Notes: generated by a model not told the origin, from the letters alone. Positions 1-7,183 are shown, counted from the first letter of the stretch. The stretch is 14,834 nucleotides of DNA from JADHTT01 sp964633845 (GCA_964633845.1 CAZWLA010000033.1:1-14834); one strand, 5' to 3'. Program-made: numbers and translations.

Positions 1-22
1 AATCATATCTTATAAAAGTTAA

Positions 23-349
23 TATCTTCTTAACATATATCAAGAAATTATAGAATATTTTCAGGCCAAAATTGAAGCTCACCATATTGCAAAATTTATT
101 TCTGTCTTTGATCATTATACTCATACTAAAGAATTAGGTGGGGAGATTGACTCTAGTATTCTTGATGCTAGAAATATTGTATTTTGTTTTGGTCCTGCCA
201 TTCCAAATACAAAAATATTAGCAATTAGGCCTCGAAGTATAGCTATTGCTGAACTTGAAGATAAATTTGTAATTGAATTTATCGAAGCTCCAAAAGAAGA
301 GATACATCAATTAATGGAAAACTGGGCAAAAGGTTTAGAGAAGCAATAG
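23..349 (+). pseudogene. Conserved Campylobacterota hypothetical protein, 5' end missing or disrupted
   Basis: This frame is open for 108 codons and ends in TAG at 347-349. It reads like the C-terminal part of a small conserved protein of unknown function that I recognise from Campylobacterota; typical stretches are EIIEYFQAKIEAHH, an FDHYTHTKELGGEI block, NIVFCFGPAIPN and AIRPRSIAIAELEDKF. An in-frame TAA at 20-22 cuts the frame, and no ATG, GTG or TTG follows until an ATG at 314 near the end. As it stands the gene has no usable start, and the usual N-terminal 25 or so residues are absent in this frame. Frame 3 is open just upstream (3-50), so a frameshift near 40-50 is possible, as is a deletion or sequencing error near the window edge. 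No function can be named. The gene converges on its neighbour with one base between the two stop codons. Confidence 0.5.
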
Positions 350-350
350 C

Positions 351-845
351 TTACAGACCATTACCCCACATATGCATCTTTTTAGCAACAACTACATCAT
401 ACTCATCAAATATATCTATAAAATTTGCTACTCTAAATTCTAACTTTTCCAATATATCAAATGTTGCTCTTTGATCCAATATACCTTTTGGTTCTATTAT
501 TACAATTTGTGCTGCATTTGCTAGAGATGTATATGAAAGCTTTAAAAGTCTATCACCAAATTGATGCTTAGCATATATATCTTTAAGTATTACAATATCA
601 ACACTTCTAGGGCTTGCTCTAAATGGTTTTTTCATATCATTTATAAACTGTACCTTTGAGTTTTGATATTTTTCTTGTATAGATTCATCTTGTTCACTAT
701 ATATTGCTAATTTTAAATTACTTTGCTTACTATTAAGAAGTTTATATATTGCATCTGTAATATCACATACTCCAGAACTAACTTCTAAAAAAGTATTACC
801 TGGATATGGATTAAAAAGCTTTAAAAATTTATCTATATTATTCAT
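351..845 (-). CDS. Methyltransferase-like Rossmann-fold protein (degenerate SAM motif)
   Basis: This 164-residue soluble protein has the layout of a small class I SAM-dependent methyltransferase. A strand ending in FLEVSSG (residues 19-25) sits where motif I (E/DxGxGxG) is expected. An acidic strand end follows (AIYSEQDES), then VDIVILKDIYAKH where motif IV normally lies, then a strand reading AQIVIIEPKG. Motif I keeps only one of its glycines (EVSSGVCD), so SAM binding is doubtful and the protein may be a catalytically altered relative. No substrate can be inferred. Its ATG directly abuts the stop codon of the upstream CopD-like gene (TAGATG with no gap), so the two are probably co-transcribed and translationally coupled. 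Family assignment rests on fold pattern only. Confidence 0.55.
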   Translation of the reverse strand: MNNIDKFLKLFNPYPGNTFLEVSSGVCDITDAIYKLLNSKQSNLKLAIYSEQDESIQEKYQNSKVQFINDMKKPFRASPRSVDIVILKDIYAKHQFGDRLLKLSYTSLANAAQIVIIEPKGILDQRATFDILEKLEFRVANFIDIFDEYDVVVAKKMHMWGNGL

Positions 846-1286
846 CTACAAAAACATCATCTTTGCAAAAATAACTATAAATAGTCCTAAAACTATCACT
901 AGTTTATGAAAATGATTCTCCATAAAGTTACTCTTTTTTCTGCCAGTTAATTTAACAAATAAGTTTGACAGAACACCAAGTACAATAATAAGTGCCAATA
1001 ATATTTTAAATACTAATATTTGCTGTAGTGATGTATCAAGCCATCCTACATTTGAGTTAATATACTTTGACATCATCATTCCACCTGTAAGTACTATAAA
1101 TAAAAGTGTGATTGGAAAAATCTTAAAACTTCGTTTTCCAAGTGTTTGATTGATTTTTTGTTGAGTATCTTTATCAAATTTATTTTTTAATGTAGATATT
1201 ATTGCAAGATCTGTAAATACATATCCTAAGAACATAATTCCTAAGATTAAATGTATGATATGTACATAAGGATAGATTGCTTCCAT
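846..1286 (-). CDS. CopD-like four-helix integral membrane protein
   Basis: This protein has 146 residues with four hydrophobic segments at about 5-27, 53-71, 86-108 and 124-146, so it is an inner-membrane protein. Histidines H9 and H12 in the first helix, and H125 and H127 at the start of the last, are possible metal or haem ligands. The pattern (EAIYPYVHIIHLILGIMFLGY at the N-terminus, a basic loop around 34-53) matches small membrane proteins often annotated as CopD-family copper resistance proteins in Campylobacterota, but the true role is unproven. The ATG at 1284-1286 has an AAAAGG ribosome binding site about 7 bases upstream on the minus strand. The methyltransferase-like gene follows with no intergenic base. 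An RND metal-pump remnant upstream makes a former metal-resistance neighbourhood plausible, but that is inference. Confidence 0.6.
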   Translation of the reverse strand: MEAIYPYVHIIHLILGIMFLGYVFTDLAIISTLKNKFDKDTQQKINQTLGKRSFKIFPITLLFIVLTGGMMMSKYINSNVGWLDTSLQQILVFKILLALIIVLGVLSNLFVKLTGRKKSNFMENHFHKLVIVLGLFIVIFAKMMFL

Positions 1287-1343
1287 ATTAAGCCTTTTAT
1301 TTTTATATTTTTAGAGAATACAAAATAAAAGCTTAATGATGAA

Positions 1344-1670
1344 TTATAAATTATGCATAATCTTTCTTATCAAAAAAACTAAATAAGCCAATGGCAGTAT
1401 CAATAGTGTTAATATTGTAGAACTAATAATTCCACCTACAACTACTATTGCCAATGGATATTGTATCTCAGAACCAACACCAGTAACAAATAATAAAGGT
1501 AATATTCCAAATAATGTAGTCAATGCTGTCATAAGTACTGGTCTAAGTCTCATTAGCGTAGCATCTTTAAGTAATACTTTTAGCTCTACATCTGGAAATT
1601 TTATCCTAAGTTCATCTATAAAACTTACCAATACAATTCCATTTAATATAGCAATAGCAAAAATTGTGGC
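1344..1670 (-). pseudogene. Remnant: C-terminal end of an RND (CzcA/HME-type) efflux pump
   Basis: The minus-strand frame is open for 108 codons between an in-frame stop at 1671-1673 and the TAA at 1344-1346. Its translation matches the last two transmembrane helices of RND efflux pumps: AIAILNGIVLVSFIDELR, then LMRLRPVLMTALTTLFGILP, then GVGSEIQYPLAIVVVGGIIS and a final hydrophobic helix. Full pumps run to about 1,000 or more residues, so roughly nine tenths are missing. Homology is visible almost up to the stop at 1671-1673, so the break lies at about 1670-1690. A TTG at 1629-1631 could serve as a start, but the product would be a pump fragment without its periplasmic pore domain and cannot be a transporter. 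I call it a deletion relic. Confidence 0.9.
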
Positions 1671-1726
1671 TTAATGGAAAAAGAAAATGAAACTAATAGT
1701 AGTATAGTCAATAACTTCCTCATCAT
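1643..1726 (-). pseudogene. Remnant: RBS plus signal peptide of the first gene of the lost efflux operon
   Basis: On the minus strand, ATGATG at 1726-1721 is preceded by AAAGAAAGG with a 4-base gap and opens a 27-codon frame beginning MMRKLLTILLLVSFSFS, a clear signal-peptide start. It ends at TAA 1645-1643 after running, in a different frame, into the RND pump remnant. In such operons the first gene often encodes the outer-membrane factor (TolC type) or the periplasmic adaptor, so this is probably the 5' end of one of these, joined by a large deletion to the 3' end of the pump gene. The identity of the first gene is inference; the signal peptide and the frame conflict are seen directly. Confidence 0.65.
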
Positions 1727-1752
1727 CACACCTTTCTTTTTATTTATTTTAC

Positions 1753-1758
1753 ATTATA
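1753..1758 (-). promoter_or_regulatory. Likely -10 element of the deleted efflux operon
   Basis: The minus strand reads TATAAT here behind a T-rich stretch, about 27 bases upstream of the ATGATG of the signal-peptide remnant. The promoter therefore appears to have survived the deletion and may still drive a futile transcript. No clear -35 is seen, as is common in Campylobacterota sigma70 promoters. Confidence 0.45.
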
Positions 1759-1759
1759 A

Positions 1760-1773
1760 AAACTTAATAGTTT
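1760..1773 (-). terminator. Weak hairpin just after the porin gene
   Basis: Immediately after the porin stop codon the minus strand reads AAACT, a 4-base loop, AGTTT and further Ts. A 5-bp A/T-rich stem followed by a T run is only a weak intrinsic terminator, and it lies just upstream of the -10 of the remnant. Confidence 0.25.
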
Positions 1774-2826
1774 CTAGAATGAATAATTTAAATATGCTCT
1801 AGTCATTTTACCATCAGTATTCATATCATGATATACTAAGTCAAATACAATATCATCACTTATAGAGTAAGATAATGTATAATCAAGTTCATTTTCACCT
1901 TTATCAAAATGTGCATGAGTCACTGCAACAGTATATAAATCATATGAATATTCTACACCAATTAAGAATGATTTTTGATCAATAGTATCAGCTACTGTAT
2001 GATCTTCACTAGATGTGAAAAATGGTCCACCACCATATCCATTTGATACTGTTCCTGTCACTTTATTGTACGCTGTATTAAATGTAAAATTATTTATGGT
2101 TTTATCTAAGGCAAATCCAATAGCTTTGTTTCCATTACCTTGAGTTGTATATTGAGAAGCTAGATTAAATAAATCACTTTCATATTGTATTTCATAATAA
2201 TTATAATTTACATCACTTAGATCATATTGCCATGCCTGAAGTGATATATTTTCACTTACATTGTACTCAATAGCAAAAATATTTACAGAGCTATTATCTG
2301 CCTGAAGATTTGAAAATTTTGAAGGCGTTAGAGAATCTATACCTGACCATTTATCTAAACTCATAAATGATAAAGTAGTATTTTCAAGTGTTTTATTTAT
2401 AAAAACAATACCATTATAAGTATTTGGTACCATACCAATATCATCACTATTTAAATATGGTGTATCTATTAATTGTCTACCAACTTTAACAATTGTGTTA
2501 CCTCTATTGGCTTCTAAGTATGCCTCACCAAATATAGTATAATTATCTTGATTTTCATCTAATAATGTAAATCCTGTAGCATCATTTTTCCCACCAATAG
2601 CATTTGTAGTATATAATGTAGTACCAAAATTAAATCCATTTATAGGTTTTGATTTAACTCCTAAAGTAGCACCAATAGCATTTGTAGTATTATTATTTGT
2701 ATCATTTACATAGCCTATTCTAATTTGTCCCGAAGTTTCCAGATTTTCAAATGTTTCTATTGCAAAAATAGATGTTGATAATAATGTAGCTGCTACTAAA
2801 CTTAATTTTAATTTATTTTTTATCAT
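1774..2826 (-). CDS. OprD-type outer-membrane porin
   Basis: This 350-residue protein begins with a signal peptide (MIKNKLKLSLVAATLLSTSIFA, cleavage probably after residue 22) and ends in the outer-membrane signature NYSF with a C-terminal Phe. Alternating polar and aromatic strands fill the rest. The block with GEAYLEA, VKVGRQLIDTPYLNSDD and MVPNTYNG (about residues 99-140) is the part I recognise as typical of OprD-family porins in Campylobacterota. It is somewhat short for the family, where about 400 residues is common. The substrate is unknown. The ATG has an AAGGGA ribosome binding site about 8 bases upstream. The upstream region holds a -10 and Fur-box-like palindromes, one of them across the predicted start of transcription, so iron repression through the divergent Fur is likely. 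It is probably transcribed alone. Confidence 0.75.
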   Translation of the reverse strand: MIKNKLKLSLVAATLLSTSIFAIETFENLETSGQIRIGYVNDTNNNTTNAIGATLGVKSKPINGFNFGTTLYTTNAIGGKNDATGFTLLDENQDNYTIFGEAYLEANRGNTIVKVGRQLIDTPYLNSDDIGMVPNTYNGIVFINKTLENTTLSFMSLDKWSGIDSLTPSKFSNLQADNSSVNIFAIEYNVSENISLQAWQYDLSDVNYNYYEIQYESDLFNLASQYTTQGNGNKAIGFALDKTINNFTFNTAYNKVTGTVSNGYGGGPFFTSSEDHTVADTIDQKSFLIGVEYSYDLYTVAVTHAHFDKGENELDYTLSYSISDDIVFDLVYHDMNTDGKMTRAYLNYSF

Positions 2827-2844
2827 TTTTTAATTCCCTTTTTT

Positions 2845-2857
2845 AATAATCATTATT
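2845..2857. promoter_or_regulatory. Fur-box-like palindrome at the porin transcription start
   Basis: This is a perfect 6-1-6 inverted repeat, AATAAT-C-ATTATT, resembling the core of the Fur 7-1-7 site. It lies 4-16 bases downstream of a minus-strand TATAAT at 2866-2861, so it covers the expected transcription start of the porin gene. Binding there would block initiation. Confidence 0.5.
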
Positions 2858-2860
2858 GAA

Positions 2861-2866
2861 ATTATA
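2861..2866 (-). promoter_or_regulatory. Likely -10 element of the OprD-type porin gene
   Basis: The minus strand reads TATAAT here, placing the transcription start near 2854 and giving a leader of about 28 bases that carries the AAGGGA ribosome binding site. The -35 region is not recognisable. Confidence 0.45.
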
Positions 2867-2895
2867 ATCAACGATAACTTAATATATACTTAATA

Positions 2896-2910
2896 TGATA
2901 GTGATTATCA
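2896..2910. promoter_or_regulatory. Fur box (7-1-7) between the porin gene and fur
   Basis: TGATAGT-G-ATTATCA matches the classical TGATAAT-n-ATTATCA Fur site with a single mismatch. It lies upstream of the predicted porin -10 and roughly 80-95 bases upstream of the likely fur start of transcription, so it may serve either gene. Confidence 0.65.
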
Positions 2911-2944
2911 GTTATATTTTAAGTAGAGCTAAAATTACTATTCT

Positions 2945-2957
2945 AATAATGATAATC
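2945..2957. promoter_or_regulatory. Partial Fur box upstream of fur
   Basis: AATAATGATAATC contains two tandem GATAAT-type hexamers (the first with one mismatch) but lacks the right half of the 19-bp Fur consensus. It lies about 20-30 bases upstream of the likely fur -10, so it could mediate autoregulation. Confidence 0.45.
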
Positions 2958-2977
2958 GACTAGCTATTTAATATATT

Positions 2978-2983
2978 TATGAT
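2978..2983 (+). promoter_or_regulatory. Likely -10 element of the fur-rhlE-hrpB operon
   Basis: TATGAT lies 34 bases upstream of the fur ATG and would place the start of transcription near 2990. No -35 is evident. Confidence 0.4.
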
Positions 2984-3016
2984 AAAATCAATGCACTAAT
3001 CAAGCAAAGGTTTATA

Positions 3017-3454
3017 ATGAAAGATAATAGTGTAATAATTGACAAATTAAAAGAGATCATTAAAAATAGAGGTCTTAAATATACCAAACAAAGAGAAGTG
3101 ATATTTAAAACTATTTTAAATAGTGACGACCATCTTAATGCAGATGACCTTAATACTATTATCTCAAAAGAGCATCCTGATTTAAAAATTGGTATTGCTA
3201 CAATATATAGAGCATTATCATTTTTAGAAGAGGTAAACCTTATCTCATCAATTGCACTTAGTAATGATGGGAAAAAGTTTGAAACAAATTTAAAAGAACA
3301 TCATGATCATATTATCTGCGTAAAATGCAATAAGATTATAGAGTTTGTAAATGAAGAAATTGAACAAGCTCAAGAGAATATTGCAAAAGAAAATGGTTTT
3401 AAACTTTTAGATCATACAATGTATCTTTATGGTGTATGTAAAGATTGTCAATAA
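3017..3454 (+). CDS. fur: Ferric uptake regulator Fur
   Basis: This 145-residue dimeric repressor binds operators when loaded with Fe(II) and controls iron uptake genes. An N-terminal winged helix (about residues 10-85, recognition region GIATIYRALSFLEE) precedes the metal-binding dimerisation domain. That domain carries HHDH at 95-98, CVKC at 101-104 and a second structural zinc pair CKDC at 141-144. Length and motifs are those of canonical Fur, closer to it than the second Fur-family protein at 12907-13272. The ATG has an AAAGG ribosome binding site 6 bases upstream. It is divergent from the OprD-type porin gene, with Fur-box-like sites between them, so autoregulation and porin control are likely. 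Its TAA overlaps the ATG of the RNA helicase by one base (TAATG), implying co-translation with genes that have no obvious iron role. Confidence 0.88.
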   Translation: MKDNSVIIDKLKEIIKNRGLKYTKQREVIFKTILNSDDHLNADDLNTIISKEHPDLKIGIATIYRALSFLEEVNLISSIALSNDGKKFETNLKEHHDHIICVKCNKIIEFVNEEIEQAQENIAKENGFKLLDHTMYLYGVCKDCQ

Positions 3455-4746
3455 TGAGTTTTGATAATTTAGGGCTATCTAAGCCAATACTAAAAGCGAT
3501 AAAAGATCAAGGCTATGATAGCCCTACTCCAATTCAAAAAAAGTCTATCCCTATTATTTTAAAAAAGCAAGATGTATTAGCAGGAGCTCAGACAGGTACA
3601 GGAAAAACAGCTGGATTTACACTACCTATGCTTCAACTACTATCTCAAAAAAATATCAAAAAAAGAAAAACACAAGTTAGGGGTTTGGTATTAACTCCCA
3701 CAAGAGAATTGGCTGCTCAAGTATATGAAAATGTAGATTTATACGGTAAATATCTTCCACTTACATCTGCTGTAGTATTTGGTGGGGTTGGTATCAATCC
3801 ACAAAAAGCAAAATTAAAAAATGGCCTAGATATACTTGTAGCAACTCCAGGTAGATTACTTGATCTTGTAGGACAAGGAGCTTGTGATCTTTCACAAGTG
3901 GAATTTTTGATACTTGATGAAGCAGATAAAATGCTTGATATGGGATTTATTCACGATATCAAAAAAATACTTGCCATGCTTCCATCAAAAAGACAAAATC
4001 TACTGTTTTCAGCTACATTCTCAAAAGAGATAAAAATATTAGCTGACAAACTTTTAAATGAACCAGTGCTAATAGAAGTTGCTAAACGAAATCAATCATC
4101 ACATAATGTCACACAAGCTGTACATTTTGTAGATAAAAGAAGAAAACAAGAGCTTCTAATACATCTAATATTACAAAATGACTGGTCTCAAATTCTTGTC
4201 TTTGCTAGAACTAAGCATGGGGCAAATAAACTAAGCAAAAATCTTGAAGAGGTAGGTATAACATCTGCTGCTATTCATGGAAATAAGTCACAAAGTGCAA
4301 GGACAAAAGCATTAGCAAGCTTCAAAGATGGAAGTGTACGAGTACTTGTAGCCACTGATATAGCTGCAAGGGGAATTGATATAGACCAACTTCCTCATGT
4401 AATCAATTATGAGCTACCAGATGTAGCTGAAGATTATGTACATAGAATTGGTCGTACTGGACGAGCTGGACATAAAGGTGATGCACTATCACTAGTATGT
4501 ATTGATGAGATGCCATTATTAAAAGATATACAAAAACTTATCAAAAAAGAGATAGCACAAATACACATACAAGGTTTTAAAGTAGATCCAAGTATCAAAG
4601 CTGAACCAAAAAAGAAACCACAAGGTAGAGGACAAAGATCGGGAAATAGATCTAGAGGAAATACTCAAAATAAAGCTAAATCAAACAGTAACTCAGGAAA
4701 TAGAAATAGATCAAGGAATCGTAATCGTAGATCTTCCAATACATGA
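3454..4746 (+). CDS. rhlE: RhlE-type DEAD-box ATP-dependent RNA helicase
   Basis: This 430-residue cytoplasmic helicase probably remodels structured RNA in ribosome assembly and mRNA decay, useful in the cold. All core motifs are present: Q motif YDSPTPIQ (21-28), Walker A AQTGTGKT (45-52), PTRELA (82-87), DEAD (155-158), SAT (186-188), and in the second domain ARGIDI and HRIGRTGR. A basic Gln/Arg/Asn/Ser-rich tail from about 370 to 430 is typical of the RhlE group and probably binds RNA nonspecifically. I chose the ATG at 3454 because the family starts MSFxxLGL and the ATG overlaps the fur stop (TAATG). A TTG nine bases upstream is possible but unlikely. The last codons overlap the expected beginning of the next helicase gene in the +1 frame. 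Confidence 0.88.
   Translation: MSFDNLGLSKPILKAIKDQGYDSPTPIQKKSIPIILKKQDVLAGAQTGTGKTAGFTLPMLQLLSQKNIKKRKTQVRGLVLTPTRELAAQVYENVDLYGKYLPLTSAVVFGGVGINPQKAKLKNGLDILVATPGRLLDLVGQGACDLSQVEFLILDEADKMLDMGFIHDIKKILAMLPSKRQNLLFSATFSKEIKILADKLLNEPVLIEVAKRNQSSHNVTQAVHFVDKRRKQELLIHLILQNDWSQILVFARTKHGANKLSKNLEEVGITSAAIHGNKSQSARTKALASFKDGSVRVLVATDIAARGIDIDQLPHVINYELPDVAEDYVHRIGRTGRAGHKGDALSLVCIDEMPLLKDIQKLIKKEIAQIHIQGFKVDPSIKAEPKKKPQGRGQRSGNRSRGNTQNKAKSNSNSGNRNRSRNRNRRSSNT
4713..4717 (+). promoter_or_regulatory. Shine-Dalgarno sequence for hrpB inside the rhlE tail
   Basis: AAGGA lies 6 bases upstream of an in-frame ATC at 4724-4726, an ideal ribosome-binding distance. No ATG, GTG or TTG exists in the hrpB frame nearby, so this site is the main clue to where translation starts. 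Confidence 0.45.
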
Positions 4747-7183
4747 TGTATTAAATCAACTAAAAGATAATCTAAACAATAATAATAGAATCATTTTAGA
4801 AGCTCCTCCTGGGGCTGGAAAAAGTACAGTTGTACCAATATCACTTTTAGATCAACCTTGGCTAGAAGACAAAATAATAATCATGCTAGAACCAAGGCGA
4901 GTCGCTGCTAGAATGGTAGCAAGTCAAATGGCAAAATCTTTAAATGAGAGTGTTGGGCAAACTGTTGGATATCAAATAAAAATGGATATCAAAAAATCTT
5001 CACAAACTAAAATACTTGTAGTAACAGAAGCTATCTTAGTGAGAATGCTACAGCATGATCAAGAATTATCAAATGTCGCACTGATAATATTTGATGAGTT
5101 TCATGAACGATCAATCCACACAGATCTATCTTTAGCACTCTCTTTACAATCTCAAGATTTTTTAAGAGATGATCTGAAAATTCTTATCATGTCTGCAACA
5201 CTAAATGCAAATCATATCAAAACAATCACAGGTAATGTACCTGTTGTTAGTAGTCAAGGTAGGATATTTGATATAGAAAATATTTATCTAGCAAAATCAA
5301 TTAAACAACCTGATTTTAAAACTATAAATTCCCTTCTTATAGATACTATTAAAGTAGCACTCAAAGATGATGGTGATATCTTAATATTTTTAGCTGGTAC
5401 AAAAGAGATAAAAAAGCTACAAGAATCTTTAGAACAACTACTAAAAAATCAGAATATTGATATTTTACCACTTTATTCAACACTTACTAAAAAAGAGCAA
5501 GATAAAACGATAAATCCAAGTAAAAATAGAAAGATCATTTTATCTACAAATATAGCTCAAACATCACTTACTATTGTTGGTGTAAAGATTGTAATAGATA
5601 CAGGATTAGAAAAACAATCAATTTACAATCATCAAACAAATATGGATCATTTGGAATTAACTTTTATATCACAAGATTCAAGTGTTCAAAGAGCTGGACG
5701 AGCGGGAAGATTATCAAATGGGAAGTGCTATAAGTTATGGCACCAAGATAAGATACTAAAACAATCAACTAAACCTGAAATACTACGAGTTGATTTATCT
5801 TCAACACTTTTAGATCTCGCACTTTGGGGAATTGATGATTTTAAAGATTTAAATTGGCTAGATACACCTTCATCAAATACTTTAGAGCATACCTATTCTA
5901 CTTTAGAAAATATCAACACTATAGATAGTCAAAAAAATATTACCAAAATAGGAAGAGACTCTATTAAATTAGGATTGCATCCTAGATTATCTTATATGAT
6001 TTTAAAATCTAATAATCTTGGATTTGGATATGAGGCATGTATATTAGCTGCTATTATTACATCAAATATTTATCTAAAAGATAGTGATATACAATCACTA
6101 TTTATAGATTGTTATGAGTACGGAAAGTTAAAAAAAGAGATTGACCACTTTTATAAAAGACTCAAAAACATTTATCCTAGTACACAAAAATCTAATACCT
6201 TTGATTTAGAGCTTATTGGTGTATTACTATTATTTGCATATCCAAACAGATTAGCAAAACAACGAGGATCAAATGAAAATATTTATAAACTTAGTAATGG
6301 TAAAGGTGCTATATTAAATTATGATGATACATTATTTAATAATCAATATTTAGTCGCTGCTACTTTAAATGCAAATTCCAAAAATTCATATATATCTCTT
6401 GCTTCTAAAATATCAATAGAACAAATAGAAAAATACTTTTTAAATATGATTTGTAAAAAACAAAGCATAAAATATAATAAAGATGAAAAGAAATTTAATA
6501 TTAGGGAAGATAGATATTTTTTAAATTTACAATTATCATCAAGACCATTTACAAATACAAATGATATAGACTACAAAGTACTTATTTTAGATCTTATCAA
6601 AAAAGAAGGCTTAGATATTCTAACTTGGGATAAAAAATCACAAGCTTTACAAAATAGAATTATTTTTTTTAATAAACAAAATTATGATAAATTAAAATTA
6701 CCAAATATGGAAAATAATTTTTTATTAGACAATATTGATAAATGGTTTGGTATCCATTGTGAAAACATTCAAACTATTAAACAATTAGAAGATATAAAAT
6801 TATATCCTATTCTTTCATTTATGATCTCTTGGGATAATCTACAAATCCTTGATACACTTTTGCCACCAAACTATAAAGTTCCAAGTGGCTCTATGATCAA
6901 TATTGATTATTCAACTAAAATACCAACTTTACATGTAAAAGTTCAAGAGATATTTGGTCTTCATAAAACTCCACAAATATTTAATAATACCATTGCTTTA
7001 AATATAAATCTTTTAAGTCCAGCTATGAAATCAATAGCACTTACAAATGATCTTAAAAGTTTTTGGGATAATTCATATATAGATGTCCGAAAAGAGTTAA
7101 GAGGGAAATATAAAAGACACTACTGGCCAGAAAATCCATATGAAGCAATAGCAACTAAAAAAACAAAAAAACATATGATATAA
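4724..7183 (+). CDS. hrpB: HrpB-type DEAH-family ATP-dependent helicase, start codon unusual
   Basis: This is a DExH RNA helicase of the bacterial HrpB group, of unclear cellular role. Numbered from 4724 it has 819 residues, close to the ~810 usual for HrpB. Visible motifs are Walker A APPGAGKST (27-35), LEPRRVAAR, motif II DEFH followed by ERS (124-130), SAT (157-159), STNIAQTSLT and QRAGRAGR (322-329). The C-terminal HrpB domain ends with a block including PSGSMINIDY, FGLHKTP and KELRGKYKRHYWPENPYEA. The first ATG (4883) lies after Walker A, so a protein starting there would lack ATP binding. The frame is open from 4586 and the HrpB-like sequence begins near LPIHDVLNQL, just after 4724. Only CTG (4601) or non-standard ATC/ATA codons are available. 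I place the start at ATC 4724, behind AAGGA. A +1 frameshift from rhlE or a sequence error are alternatives. The function call is firm; the start is not. Confidence 0.8.
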   Translation: MVDLPIHDVLNQLKDNLNNNNRIILEAPPGAGKSTVVPISLLDQPWLEDKIIIMLEPRRVAARMVASQMAKSLNESVGQTVGYQIKMDIKKSSQTKILVVTEAILVRMLQHDQELSNVALIIFDEFHERSIHTDLSLALSLQSQDFLRDDLKILIMSATLNANHIKTITGNVPVVSSQGRIFDIENIYLAKSIKQPDFKTINSLLIDTIKVALKDDGDILIFLAGTKEIKKLQESLEQLLKNQNIDILPLYSTLTKKEQDKTINPSKNRKIILSTNIAQTSLTIVGVKIVIDTGLEKQSIYNHQTNMDHLELTFISQDSSVQRAGRAGRLSNGKCYKLWHQDKILKQSTKPEILRVDLSSTLLDLALWGIDDFKDLNWLDTPSSNTLEHTYSTLENINTIDSQKNITKIGRDSIKLGLHPRLSYMILKSNNLGFGYEACILAAIITSNIYLKDSDIQSLFIDCYEYGKLKKEIDHFYKRLKNIYPSTQKSNTFDLELIGVLLLFAYPNRLAKQRGSNENIYKLSNGKGAILNYDDTLFNNQYLVAATLNANSKNSYISLASKISIEQIEKYFLNMICKKQSIKYNKDEKKFNIREDRYFLNLQLSSRPFTNTNDIDYKVLILDLIKKEGLDILTWDKKSQALQNRIIFFNKQNYDKLKLPNMENNFLLDNIDKWFGIHCENIQTIKQLEDIKLYPILSFMISWDNLQILDTLLPPNYKVPSGSMINIDYSTKIPTLHVKVQEIFGLHKTPQIFNNTIALNINLLSPAMKSIALTNDLKSFWDNSYIDVRKELRGKYKRHYWPENPYEAIATKKTKKHMI

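Noticed and set aside
1344..1631. A real 95-residue membrane protein starting at TTG 1629-1631
   Set aside because: Pump homology continues upstream of the TTG to the in-frame stop, showing that the frame is a truncated RND pump and not a small gene with its own start.
2440..2720. Repeated short motifs in the porin gene (for example, the codons for TTNAIG twice)
   Set aside because: The two copies (about residues 47-52 and 73-78) are short and consistent with repeated strand patterns in a beta barrel; no extended DNA repeat was found.
3445..3453. TTG start of the RNA helicase nine bases upstream
   Set aside because: It lies inside fur, and the family starts at MSF; the ATG at 3454 overlaps the fur stop in the usual TAATG manner.
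4883..7183. Start of hrpB at the first ATG (4883)
   Set aside because: It would cut off the Walker A motif and about 50 residues that clearly match the HrpB N-terminus, so the real start must be further upstream.
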